The position numbers and the translations under genes are program-made. The notes under the pieces were generated by a model. The model saw nothing but the letters and a program-made list of their open reading frames with translations. It was not told the DNA's origin and did not search any database. From the NCBI GenBank assembly GCA_024693325.1, contig JAILLA010000054.1, positions 46,931 to 110,930 of the forward strand: 64,000 nucleotides of DNA, read 5' to 3'. Below are positions 16,699 to 24,463 of this stretch, piece by piece (position 1 is the stretch's first letter; every line of letters starts with the position of its first letter). Origin of the DNA: Solobacterium sp. GTDB taxonomy: Bacteria; Bacillota_I; Bacilli_A; Erysipelotrichales; Erysipelotrichaceae.

Positions 16699-17469
16699 TT
16701 ATTCATGTGAACGGAAGCTCTGCAGGCGGGCTTTTACGTCCTTCATTGCATTTCTGAGCATATCGGCGTCAGTTGTATGGATGCAGAGATTGATATCATC
16801 CGCAAAGATCTCCTGCAGGCTCTCAGGTCCGTGAATGCCGAATGCTTTACCGTATTTATGACATGCATCCGCAACTTTACGGATCGCATTTACTTCAATA
16901 TCGCTTGTAAGCTGGCCGGGAACGCCCAGTGAGATGGAAAGGTCGTTCGGTCCGACGATCAGTGCGTCGACGCCTTCTGTTGCAGCGATCTCTTCAATAT
17001 TCTCAATTGCCAGGGCTGTTTCGATCTGTGCAATTGTCAGGACTCTGTCATTGATCTCCTGCATGGCTTTTGTTGTTTCAATTCCGACCTGATAATAGGT
17101 AGCGCCGATCCCGGAACCGTATCCTCTGTCTCCGACCGGAGTATACTTGGACCAATGTACGATCTCCTTTGCCTGTTCTGCAGTTTCCGTCATCGGTACC
17201 ATAACACCGCATGCGCCTGCATCCAGCGGACGGGAGATGCTTTCCTTATCAAGCATCGGAACTCTCAGCACTGCAGTCAGTCCTGCTGCGTGAGCCATCT
17301 GGAACATATCGTGAAGAGTTTCAAGATTATAAATGCCGTGCTCGCAGTCAAACATGATGAAGTCCATCCCTGCGTCTTTGGCAACGATGCAGAAAGCCGG
17401 ATTTCGCTGCAGGCGAATCATTGTTCCGTAAACAGTTTCCCCATTTTTAAGTTTTTCTTTTAAATTCAT
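16699..17469 (-). CDS. HpcH/HpaI-family class II aldolase
   Basis: 256 residues of the expected length. Motifs include FDCEHGIYN near 40-48 (conserved Glu-His), RVPMLD near 70, VMVPMTET near 90, GDRGYGSG near 118, and IAQIETALAIENIEEIA near 148 with the metal-binding Glu. The family uses a divalent metal to cleave 4-hydroxy-2-keto acids into pyruvate and an aldehyde, for example 2-keto-3-deoxy-glucarate or -rhamnonate type substrates. It is the best indication that the operon degrades a sugar-acid-like compound through a keto-deoxy intermediate. The flanking genes are within 17 and 24 nt. Confidence 0.9.
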   Translation of the reverse strand: MNLKEKLKNGETVYGTMIRLQRNPAFCIVAKDAGMDFIMFDCEHGIYNLETLHDMFQMAHAAGLTAVLRVPMLDKESISRPLDAGACGVMVPMTETAEQAKEIVHWSKYTPVGDRGYGSGIGATYYQVGIETTKAMQEINDRVLTIAQIETALAIENIEEIAATEGVDALIVGPNDLSISLGVPGQLTSDIEVNAIRKVADACHKYGKAFGIHGPESLQEIFADDINLCIHTTDADMLRNAMKDVKARLQSFRSHE

Positions 17470-17493
17470 ATTTTTACCTTTCCTGGTTAGGCT

Positions 17494-18501
17494 TTATAAG
17501 CTGATCCGATTCCCTCTGCTTTCCATCAATGCCTCATATACTTTTGTCAGTTCGAGCGCAAATTCAAGAGAACCGGTCTGCGGCATTCTGTTTTCCAGAA
17601 TGCATGTGAAGAATTCCAGAAGCTCATCATAGATACCCTGAAGGAAGAATGACATGTTTTCCAGGGTGGCTTTGCAGTTCTGTGCTTCCCATACAAGGGC
17701 TCCGGAATCAAAACCTTCCGGTACAAATGAGGTCGTTCTTCCGTAGACGGAAGGAATGCCTCTCTGGAGTATGACTCTGCTGGTATTGTCAATCTGCAGA
17801 TGCCATGAGGGAGCATAGAAATGATAATCTTCCAAAGGCTGCGGGCCGCATGCGTGCAGCAGCGTTCCGACAGTTCCGTTTTCAAAGAAGAGTACACTGC
17901 TTCCGGATCCGCTTTCATTTCTAAGTGATACAGCGCTGTCAACTTTTCCGCCTGCCGCAAGCAGTACCGAAAGGGGATGACAGCCGTTGTTCAACCAGTC
18001 TTTGGTATTCCCTTCAGGTATACGGACAGGATAGACCGCCAGCATACTTTGAAGGTCACCGTATTCATCGCTGTGTATCACTTCCAATGCTTTCCTGACT
18101 GCGGGCATAAATGCCTTTTTATAGCCGGCCATTGCGACCAGTCCGTTCCGCAGTGAAATAAGTTCTTCAACCTGCAGTGAATTGACTGCAAGCGGTTTTT
18201 CTGCCCAGGCATGAATGCCGTGGGAGAATGCTTCTTTTATAAGAGAAGGATGTCTGTCTGCAGAAACACAGAAGAGTACAGCATCCAGATCCTCGTTCCG
18301 GTACATTTCTTCCGTATCCTGGTACCTTCTGCATCCGTATTCAGCTGCAGTTTTTTCTGCCATATCACGATTGCTGCGATTGCAGACGGCCTTCAGTTCA
18401 ACCGGAAGGAAATGAAGTGCCGGAAGAATGTTCCGATAAGAATGAGAACCGATGCCGACGACAGCAGTGCGTACACGCCGCTCATATTCGCGTTGATACA
18501 T
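17494..18501 (-). CDS. Gfo/Idh/MocA-family oxidoreductase
   Basis: 335 residues from ATG 18501, chosen because AAAGGTG lies about 7 nt upstream; a GTG three codons earlier overlaps that SD. The N-terminal Rossmann fold begins TAVVGIGSHSYRNILPAL, with a GxGxxxx nucleotide loop slightly different from the usual GxGxxG. AEKPLAV near 105 carries the family Lys, and NNGCHPLSVLLAAGG near 175 the catalytic-region His. Members oxidise sugars, inositols or their derivatives with NAD(P). As the second gene of the operon it probably performs an oxidation before isomerisation and aldol cleavage. Confidence 0.85.
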   Translation of the reverse strand: MYQREYERRVRTAVVGIGSHSYRNILPALHFLPVELKAVCNRSNRDMAEKTAAEYGCRRYQDTEEMYRNEDLDAVLFCVSADRHPSLIKEAFSHGIHAWAEKPLAVNSLQVEELISLRNGLVAMAGYKKAFMPAVRKALEVIHSDEYGDLQSMLAVYPVRIPEGNTKDWLNNGCHPLSVLLAAGGKVDSAVSLRNESGSGSSVLFFENGTVGTLLHACGPQPLEDYHFYAPSWHLQIDNTSRVILQRGIPSVYGRTTSFVPEGFDSGALVWEAQNCKATLENMSFFLQGIYDELLEFFTCILENRMPQTGSLEFALELTKVYEALMESRGNRISL

Positions 18502-18513
18502 GACAGTCACCTT

Positions 18514-18999
18514 TTATTGCCCGGCTTCAGCCGATCGTTGTTTTTTCTGAATGAATTTCCGAAGTGCCATTACGCTGACCTCATGGTCTTCCGCTGCTGA
18601 GAGCCCTGAAATACCGATCACTCCGACCATGCCGGTTCCCGGAATACAGATCGGGAATGCACCGCCTTTGCACTGGCACACAGTCTCGTCATAATACGAT
18701 TCGAAAACCCTGCCTTTGGATTTATATTTTTCACCTGCGTACATGGAGCAATGCTCAAACATTTCCACAGTGCGGATCTTTCTTTCCGCAAACAGCCGGT
18801 TGTCTTCATTGGCATTTTTCATGCAGTGTGTAAAGAGAACAGATGCACCGCGCTTTATTACAATATATACACCCGGTTTTCCGCTTTCTTTGATCCATTC
18901 GACAGCGCAGAGGCCAAGCATCAGAGCGTCATCATTTGAGAAGGAAGGGACCTGCAGTTCCTGTTCAAGAAAGAGCAGTTCTGCAGCAAGATCACTCAT
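18514..18999 (-). CDS. UPF0303/HbpS-like (GlcG-related) protein
   Basis: 161 residues from ATG 18999, which has GGAGG 5 nt upstream; a start four codons earlier would swallow that SD. Family features are PSFSNDDALMLGL near 20-32, FTHCMKNANEDNRLFAERKIRTVEMFEHCS near 58-85 and the C-terminal GGAFPICIPGTGMVGVIGISGL plus DHEV. UPF0303 proteins share a fold with haem-binding HbpS and GlcG. Some are called haem-degrading, but the biochemical role in sugar- or hydroxy-acid operons is unclear. It is the first gene of the catabolic operon, directly after the FCD-controlled promoter. It could be an accessory, sensory or cofactor-handling subunit. Confidence 0.75.
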   Translation of the reverse strand: MSDLAAELLFLEQELQVPSFSNDDALMLGLCAVEWIKESGKPGVYIVIKRGASVLFTHCMKNANEDNRLFAERKIRTVEMFEHCSMYAGEKYKSKGRVFESYYDETVCQCKGGAFPICIPGTGMVGVIGISGLSAAEDHEVSVMALRKFIQKKQRSAEAGQ

Positions 19000-19013
19000 A
19001 ATTGCCTCCATAC

Positions 19014-19075
19014 GTTATAACAGTAATAACAACAGGTTACACCATTATGTTATACCTGTTATAACACCAAGTCAA
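19014..19075 (-). promoter_or_regulatory. Promoter and operators of the catabolic operon
   Basis: On the minus strand TTGACT (19075-19070) is a -35 box. TATAAC (15-bp spacer) or TAACAT (17-bp) serves as -10. The palindrome TGTTATAACA (19057-19066) sits in the spacer, and a second near-copy, GTTATAACAG (19014-19023), lies just before the first gene. A bound regulator would block polymerase directly. Confidence 0.68.
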
Positions 19076-19177
19076 TGCCAAACTGAATGAAAATTCCGTT
19101 TTCGTATATAAAATAAGAAAGCGTATACATTTTTCGTTAAATCTGTTGATTTTTCCTTCAAATATGACAAAAAAGGA

Positions 19178-19206
19178 TTGACACACTGTTATAACAGTTA
19201 TATCTT
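19178..19206 (+). promoter_or_regulatory. Autoregulated promoter of the FCD regulator
   Basis: A consensus TTGACA (19178-19183) and TATCTT (19201-19206) are separated by 17 nt. The spacer holds the perfect 14-bp palindrome ACTGTTATAACAGT (19185-19198). A half-site, AACAGGTTA, follows near 19222. The arrangement predicts autorepression. Confidence 0.72.
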
Positions 19207-19234
19207 GAAGGTGGAAGGAATAACAGGTTACAAC

Positions 19235-19912
19235 ATGACTACAGAACTGCAGAACACGGGTGACAGCTTCGTAACTGCACCGGATGTTGCCTACTCAATT
19301 ATCGTACAGAAAATTCTAGATGGGGAATTCCCCCCGGGAATGCAGCTTTCAAGAAGAAAGATGGCTGAGATTACAAATGTCAGTGTGATCCCGGTGATCG
19401 AAGCGCTGAAAAGGCTTGAAGAAGACGGACTTGTAGAATCAAAACCGAAATGGGGATCATACGTAACGATCCCTACAGTGGAGAAAGTAAATGATTCACT
19501 GGAAGCCAGGGAAGCGATCGAATGCCAGATAGCACGAATACTGAGTGAAAAGATGACAGATGAACAGTTCAATGAGTTGTATCAGATCGCAGAAAGGCTG
19601 GACACAGTTCCATATGCCGAAGACACGGTCGAACTGTCAAGAAATGCACATCTCAGGTTTCACAAGACACTGGCGGAATTCTCAGGAAACGCAATGCTGG
19701 TGAACATGTTTGAACGGATCAATCTGTTCTGGATCCTCTGCAATGCGCTGACCGTCAGGGCGAAGGATGTTGAATATCCCCGCTACTGGCATAGGAAGCT
19801 GATGGACGATATCCGCTCAGGAGATCCCGACAGGGCAGAAGCAAGTATGCGTGAACATGTAAGGGATTCCAAAGGCAGGATCATTGAGAGCGTACGAAAC
19901 AGTCACTACTAA
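19235..19912 (+). CDS. FCD-domain GntR-family transcriptional regulator
   Basis: 225 residues from ATG 19235. The frame runs upstream to the -35 box, but those codons precede the predicted transcription start. No strong SD is visible; AAGGTGGAAGG lies 17 or more nt upstream, so translation may be weak. The N-terminal winged helix has the GntR pattern SRRKMAEITNVSVIPVIEAL and DGLVESKPKWGSYV. The C-terminal FCD domain has the ligand/metal region HLRFHKTLAEFSGN and later WHRKLMDD and MREHV. FCD regulators usually bind organic acids and dissociate from DNA. Its position between the catabolic operon and the transporter, with shared palindromes, makes it the local regulator. It probably senses the imported acid or an intermediate. 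Confidence 0.9.
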   Translation: MTTELQNTGDSFVTAPDVAYSIIVQKILDGEFPPGMQLSRRKMAEITNVSVIPVIEALKRLEEDGLVESKPKWGSYVTIPTVEKVNDSLEAREAIECQIARILSEKMTDEQFNELYQIAERLDTVPYAEDTVELSRNAHLRFHKTLAEFSGNAMLVNMFERINLFWILCNALTVRAKDVEYPRYWHRKLMDDIRSGDPDRAEASMREHVRDSKGRIIESVRNSHY

Positions 19913-19921
19913 GATCAAACA

Positions 19922-19949
19922 TTGCCGGTTAAAACAATCACACCGGCAA
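19922..19949 (+). terminator. Weak hairpin after the regulator gene
   Basis: TTGCCGGT pairs with ACCGGCAA across a 12-nt loop, without a proper T-run. Partial read-through into the transporter genes is plausible. Confidence 0.4.
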
Positions 19950-19964
19950 ATCTTATCAATCTAG

Positions 19965-19982
19965 TGTTATAACAGGTATTAC
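19965..19982 (+). promoter_or_regulatory. Third FCD operator, upstream of the transporter genes
   Basis: TGTTATAACA (19965-19974) recurs about 110 nt before tctC, followed by TATTAC, which could be a -10. The -35 is not clear. It ties the transporter to the same regulon. Confidence 0.6.
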
Positions 19983-20081
19983 AGTTATTACTTTTATTTT
20001 ATTTCTTAATTGCATGTCCCGGTCAAGAAAACGGATCATGCAGAAAACAGTGTGCACGTGTATTTTGGAGGAAAGACAACT

Positions 20082-21095
20082 ATGAAAAACAAGACACTGA
20101 AGGCAATTCTCGGAACAACAATGGCAGCATTACTCCTGGCTGGATGCAGCGGCGGATCTTCTTCCGGTGGATCTTCATCCGGCGGTTCAACAGCTCCCGA
20201 ATCTTCTTATCCCGAAGGTGATATTCAGATGGTCGTACCGGTCGGAGCCGGCGGCGATACAGATGCAAACGCAAGACTTCTTGCCCAGTATGCAGAAAAG
20301 GAACTCGGCGTTGCAATCCCTGTCGTAAACGTGAAAGGTTCCTCCGGAACAGTCGGTATGGAACAGGTCCGTACAGGTGAAGCAGATGGTTACCAGGCTC
20401 TGTTCTTCCACACAGAAGCGATGCTTCCGAAGATCGCAGGAATCTATGACTATAATCTGGATGATTTCCGTCTCGCAGGTGTCTGCCTTCAGGCAAATAC
20501 AACACTTCTGATCACACACAATGATTCCGGTTTCACAACACTTCAGGAATTCATCGATGCAGCAAAAGCAGATCCGGGCAACATCGAATACGGTATGGCT
20601 GTCGGCGGATATCCTCAGCTCGTCGGTCTTGCACTTGAAAAAGAAGCAGGAATTGATCTGAACCTCGTAGATATCGGCGGCAACGCAGATAAGATCGCTG
20701 CACTTGCAGGTCACAATACAGACATCATCAACGTTGAATATGCACTTGTCAAAGACTACATCGCAACCGGAGAATTCATTCCGCTCGCACTGCTGTCCGC
20801 TGAACGCAACCCTCTGTTCAACGAAATTCCTACAGCAAAAGAACAGGGCCTGAACATGGAATTCGGAAAATTCTTCTTCGTAGCATTCCCGAAGGACACA
20901 CCGGATGATGCAGTCAATACATTCAGTGCAGCAATGAAGGCAGTTGTTGCAAACCCGGATTTCGTAAAAGCAGCTCAGGACTCCTATGCACTGACACCTG
21001 TATACATGGATCCGGCTGAAGCAACCACTTATGCTAAGCAGGTTGAAGAGAACCTCCTGAAGTATGCAGATCTCTTTACCGCTGCCAACAACTAA
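20082..21095 (+). CDS. tctC: Tripartite tricarboxylate transporter substrate-binding lipoprotein (TctC/Bug family)
   Basis: 337 residues from ATG 20082, SD GGAGG 10 nt upstream. The N-terminus is a lipoprotein signal with lipobox LLAGC (Cys22), then a Gly/Ser linker. The mature part begins GDIQMVVPVGAGGDTDANAR, the family's ligand-loop signature, and has the usual two-lobed Bug layout. It sits on the outer membrane face and delivers an organic acid to TctAB. Known Bug ligands are carboxylates (citrate, dicarboxylates, aromatic and sugar acids). The adjacent aldolase/dehydrogenase operon suggests a hydroxy- or sugar-acid. Confidence 0.92.
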   Translation: MKNKTLKAILGTTMAALLLAGCSGGSSSGGSSSGGSTAPESSYPEGDIQMVVPVGAGGDTDANARLLAQYAEKELGVAIPVVNVKGSSGTVGMEQVRTGEADGYQALFFHTEAMLPKIAGIYDYNLDDFRLAGVCLQANTTLLITHNDSGFTTLQEFIDAAKADPGNIEYGMAVGGYPQLVGLALEKEAGIDLNLVDIGGNADKIAALAGHNTDIINVEYALVKDYIATGEFIPLALLSAERNPLFNEIPTAKEQGLNMEFGKFFFVAFPKDTPDDAVNTFSAAMKAVVANPDFVKAAQDSYALTPVYMDPAEATTYAKQVEENLLKYADLFTAANN

Positions 21096-21128
21096 TAACT
21101 GATTTCCCGTATAGGAGATTTCATTCCT

Positions 21129-21602
21129 ATGAAACAGTATTCTGATCTGATTACAGGTGCAGTCAGCCTGTTGATCGGTATCGCTCTTCTGGTGCTGAGC
21201 ATTCCGATCGGTATTCAGGAAAACAACTTAATCGGAGCAGCGTTTCTGCCGGAAATCGTCTCTGTTATTATCATCGCGCTGTCTCTGAAGCTGATGTATG
21301 ACGGCTTCAGAGCAGCTCAGGATTATGAAGAGACTGTACCTGAGTTTGTGAAAAATTATAAGGGTGCAGCAGTGATGATGGTTGCCTGCATTCTGTATGC
21401 GGAGCTTCTGAAACCGGTTGGATTCCTGATCACAAGTATTGTGTTCCTGTTTCTGACATTCTGTCTGATGACAAAAAAAGAAGAAACAAATTATCTGAAA
21501 TTAGGTGCACTGACGATCGTATCGGTGTTTCTGATCTACTTTATCTTTACCAAGTTTTTCGGGATCCGTCTCCCTGCCGGTATTCTGAAGGGAATCATTT
21601 AA
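21129..21602 (+). CDS. tctB: Tripartite tricarboxylate transporter small membrane subunit (TctB)
   Basis: 157 residues with four predicted membrane helices and a short charged loop around 65-75, the TctB pattern. SD AGGAGA lies about 10 nt before ATG 21129. It is the small subunit that pairs with TctA; its role is structural or in coupling. It is 33 nt from tctC and 13 nt from tctA. Sequence conservation in TctB is low, so the call leans on length, topology and position. Confidence 0.88.
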   Translation: MKQYSDLITGAVSLLIGIALLVLSIPIGIQENNLIGAAFLPEIVSVIIIALSLKLMYDGFRAAQDYEETVPEFVKNYKGAAVMMVACILYAELLKPVGFLITSIVFLFLTFCLMTKKEETNYLKLGALTIVSVFLIYFIFTKFFGIRLPAGILKGII

Positions 21603-21615
21603 GAGGAGCGTCATT

Positions 21616-23103
21616 ATGGGTGATATCTTAACCGGATTTGTATCAATTCTGAATCTTCCGATTCTGGCGTTGATCTTCCTCGGCGTTTTCATGGGTATTA
21701 TCGTCGGTGCGATCCCCGGCCTGTCGGTAACGATGGGCGTTGCGCTGTTCCTGCCGATTACATTCGGCATGGAACCGATCGCCGGACTTGCGCTGCTGTG
21801 CGGTCTGTATATCGGTGGTACCTCGGGTGGTCTGATCTCCGCGATCCTTCTGAAAATGCCGGGAACTGCATCTTCAGTCGCTACTACATTTGACGGTCAT
21901 CCGATGGCCATGAAAGGCGAAGCAGGAAAGGCACTCGGTGTCGGTATCGTAGCCTCCTTCTTCGGAGGACTGATCAGCTATGTTATCCTGATGTTCCTGG
22001 CACCGTTTATTGCCAAATTCGCCTTGAAGTTCGGACCGTATGAATACTTCTCGATCGCATTGTTCTCAATGACCATGATCGTATCACTGGCATCGGGTTC
22101 GATCGTAAAAGGCGTGCTCAGCGGCATGCTCGGATTCATCATTGCGTTCGTCGGAATCGCACCGATCACCAGCTTCCGCAGATTTACCTTCGGTATTTCT
22201 GATCTCAGTGCAGGTTTCTCGATCCTTCCTATTCTGATCGGATTCTTTGCTATAGCGGATATATTGGAAGCCTTGGAAAACAAAAATAAAAAGCAGGATC
22301 TGTCCACCCAGGATTTCAAGATCCGCGGATTTGGATTTACCAGAGATGACATCAAAGGCCAGGGATTCAACTTCTTCGCATCAACGATGATCGGAACCGG
22401 CGTCGGCATCCTGCCGGGACTCGGCGGAAGTATCTGCAACCTGCTTGCGTATTCCGTATGCAGAGGACATTCCAAATATCCTGAAAAGTACGGAACCGGC
22501 ATCGTTGACGGACTGATCGCTTCCGAGGCTTCAAACAATGCCTGCACCGGCGGCGCAATGGTACCGCTGCTCACACTCGGACTTCCGGGTGACAACACAA
22601 CTGCACTGATCCTGGCGGGATTTATGATCCACGGGATCACACCCGGACCGCTGCTGTTCAGAACACAGGGTCCGCTCGTCTACGGTATTTTCGCAGCACT
22701 GCTGATCGCAAATCTGATGATGCTGCTGATCGAGTTCCTGGGAATCCGTGTCTTTATCAGAATCCTGCAGGTTCCGAAGAATATTCTTCTTCCGATCATT
22801 ACCGTCTTCTGTGTTGTAGGCGCGTACGCAAACAACAACCGTGTATTTGATGTACTTGTCATGATGCTGTTCGGTATCCTCGGATGGGTCATGAAAAAAG
22901 CAAAGCTGCCGGTAGCACCGACGATCCTTGCTTTCATTCTCTGCCCGACACTGGAAACAAATCTGAGAAGAGGACTGATGAAGAGCCAGGGAAGCTTCCT
23001 GCCGTTCCTGACTTCTCCGATCTCCTGCGTGTTCATTGTATTGGCTGTTGTCATGCTTGCGTACAATATCAGAAAAGAGATACTGAACGCAAAGAAGGCA
23101 TAA
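21616..23103 (+). CDS. tctA: Tripartite tricarboxylate transporter large permease subunit (TctA)
   Basis: 495 residues, about 12 membrane helices, SD AAGAGGAG. The two signature blocks are present: the N-terminal GAIPGLSVTMGVALFLPITF with GLYIGGTSGG near 35-75, and the central GTGVGILPGLGG and LGLPGDNTTALILAGF near 255-330. It forms the translocation path for the acid bound by TctC, powered by an ion gradient. The gene ends the regulon and is followed by a strong hairpin terminator. Confidence 0.94.
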   Translation: MGDILTGFVSILNLPILALIFLGVFMGIIVGAIPGLSVTMGVALFLPITFGMEPIAGLALLCGLYIGGTSGGLISAILLKMPGTASSVATTFDGHPMAMKGEAGKALGVGIVASFFGGLISYVILMFLAPFIAKFALKFGPYEYFSIALFSMTMIVSLASGSIVKGVLSGMLGFIIAFVGIAPITSFRRFTFGISDLSAGFSILPILIGFFAIADILEALENKNKKQDLSTQDFKIRGFGFTRDDIKGQGFNFFASTMIGTGVGILPGLGGSICNLLAYSVCRGHSKYPEKYGTGIVDGLIASEASNNACTGGAMVPLLTLGLPGDNTTALILAGFMIHGITPGPLLFRTQGPLVYGIFAALLIANLMMLLIEFLGIRVFIRILQVPKNILLPIITVFCVVGAYANNNRVFDVLVMMLFGILGWVMKKAKLPVAPTILAFILCPTLETNLRRGLMKSQGSFLPFLTSPISCVFIVLAVVMLAYNIRKEILNAKKA

Positions 23104-23133
23104 TAAATCAATTATCAGATTCAATATTCATCT

Positions 23134-23167
23134 GCTTCAGTCAGGGATCATCCCGGCTGAAGCTTTT
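23134..23167. terminator. Terminator after tctA, shared with the convergent CAT-like gene
   Basis: A two-part stem: GCTTCAG with CTGAAGC outside and GGGAT with ATCCC inside. It is followed by TTTTATATTTT. The minus-strand gene ends within it. Confidence 0.78.
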
Positions 23168-23807
23168 ATATTTTCTGCGGCAGGTTCTCCAGGACATTAC
23201 GGAAGTTCCGGTAAAACTCACCGATATGAGCACCGTCGATCAGCCTATGGTTGACTTCCAGCGACATGCCGAGCATCAGCCTTCCGTTTTCTTCCTCATA
23301 TTTTCCCCAGGCAATGCGGGGAATACTGTCGGAAGGATCTGTCATTCCTTCGTTGGTCAGTCCCGTCACATTGATCCACGGGAGACAGGAAATGAAGATC
23401 AGCTGGTCTGATTCCTTGCTTTCCACCAGGAAACATTCCTGGGTGGAAGTGATCCCGGCAGCAGCCCGGCAGAATTCTCCGGGTGTTTCAACATCGGTGT
23501 CTACGGTCGCGATACGGAACAGGGAACTGTTTTCCGGCATGTAGGTAAAGCTCGGATACCGTTTGTCCATATGCCAGATGCCGTCCGGACGGATCGTATA
23601 CAGAAACGCATCCGTACGGTTCATGGCTTCGCTGACCGCCCATACCATGACGTGATAGAAAGACAGATGGCATTCACGGGCATATCTTTTCAGTTCGGTG
23701 ACATCTGCCCGGAATGTGACGGACCAGAAAGGTTTCTCTGTATGAAGGAAATGTTCATACAGTTCTTTTCTTTCCCAGCTGTTAAGATCGACCTTATACT
23801 CACTCAT
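23166..23807 (-). CDS. CatA-like chloramphenicol acetyltransferase-family protein
   Basis: 213 residues, the usual CAT length. The active-site motif HxxxDG is intact in VNHRLIDGAHIGEF (His187). FYHVMVWAVSEAMNR near 50 and FTYMPENSSLFRIATV near 88 match the type A fold. CATs move acetyl from acetyl-CoA to chloramphenicol, but many gut Bacillota carry housekeeping CatA-like proteins not tied to resistance. There is no mobile context here. The gene is coupled by a 4-nt overlap to yigZ, so a chromosomal, non-resistance role is quite possible. SD AGAGGTGG precedes the start. Confidence 0.8.
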   Translation of the reverse strand: MSEYKVDLNSWERKELYEHFLHTEKPFWSVTFRADVTELKRYARECHLSFYHVMVWAVSEAMNRTDAFLYTIRPDGIWHMDKRYPSFTYMPENSSLFRIATVDTDVETPGEFCRAAAGITSTQECFLVESKESDQLIFISCLPWINVTGLTNEGMTDPSDSIPRIAWGKYEEENGRLMLGMSLEVNHRLIDGAHIGEFYRNFRNVLENLPQKI

Positions 23808-24412
23808 TGGACTTCCACCTCTCTGAATGTATGTTCTACCAGTTCCGCTTCCGCAGCTCCTCTTGTCAGGTCACGGATGGTATCCGCGATACCGTCTTCT
23901 CTTGTTTCGAAAATGCAGGTCACCTGATCGCTGTAGTCAAATTCGGCATTTTCCGTATTCCTTCTGAGCCATCCTTCCAGTTTGCCGGAAAGATCATAGG
24001 GATACGTGATCTGCCAGACGTCTACCGGCACCTTGTCAAGCTTCTTCGCTTCTGCCAGGGCATCCGTTACAGAGCCGGAATATGCCCGGATCAGTCCGCC
24101 TGCGCCAAGCTTGATGCCTCCGAAATAACGGACAACACAGGCACATGTCGAAGACAGTCCGCTCTTGCGGATCGCTTCCAGCATCGGGACACCGGCTGTA
24201 CCGGCCGGTTCATGGTTGTCACTGGAACGCTGGATCATATCATTCTCTCCGGTCACATAGGCGGTGCATACATGCGAAGCGTCAGGAAACTCCTTCCGGA
24301 TCTTTTCAATATATGCCCGGGCTTCTTCCTCGGAAAAAGCCGGCGTAACACAGGCGATGAACCTGGACCGGTTAATGACGGTTTCTTTTCGGAATTCTTC
24401 TTTCAGCCGCAT
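23804..24412 (-). CDS. yigZ: YigZ/IMPACT-family protein
   Basis: 202 residues. N-terminal IMPACT domain: NRSRFIACVTP, DASHVCTAYV, SSDNHEPAGTAGVPML near 68-82, and VRYFGGIKLGAGGLIRAYSG near 95-112. The C-terminal part is the DUF1949-like ferredoxin fold. The family is related to eukaryotic IMPACT, a regulator of GCN2; the bacterial function is unsettled, and a nucleic-acid or peptide-related role has been proposed from structure. SD AGGAGG is well placed. It diverges from mutL over about 50 nt with two opposed TATAAT boxes. Confidence 0.92.
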   Translation of the reverse strand: MRLKEEFRKETVINRSRFIACVTPAFSEEEARAYIEKIRKEFPDASHVCTAYVTGENDMIQRSSDNHEPAGTAGVPMLEAIRKSGLSSTCACVVRYFGGIKLGAGGLIRAYSGSVTDALAEAKKLDKVPVDVWQITYPYDLSGKLEGWLRRNTENAEFDYSDQVTCIFETREDGIADTIRDLTRGAAEAELVEHTFREVEVQ

Positions 24413-24431
24413 GCGGACCTCCTTTCTGACA

Positions 24432-24446
24432 ATTATAGTATATAAT
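24432..24446. promoter_or_regulatory. Back-to-back -10 boxes for yigZ and mutL
   Basis: TATAAT reads on the minus strand at 24437-24432 and on the plus strand at 24441-24446. With only 51 nt between the start codons, the two promoters must overlap and probably compete. Neither -35 is good. Confidence 0.5.
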
Positions 24447-24463
24447 TTTTGCAGGTAGATATT

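Noticed and set aside
23166..23807. Chloramphenicol resistance determinant
   Set aside because: Fold and HxxxDG motif fit, but there is no mobile or resistance context and it is coupled to yigZ; only family membership is supported.
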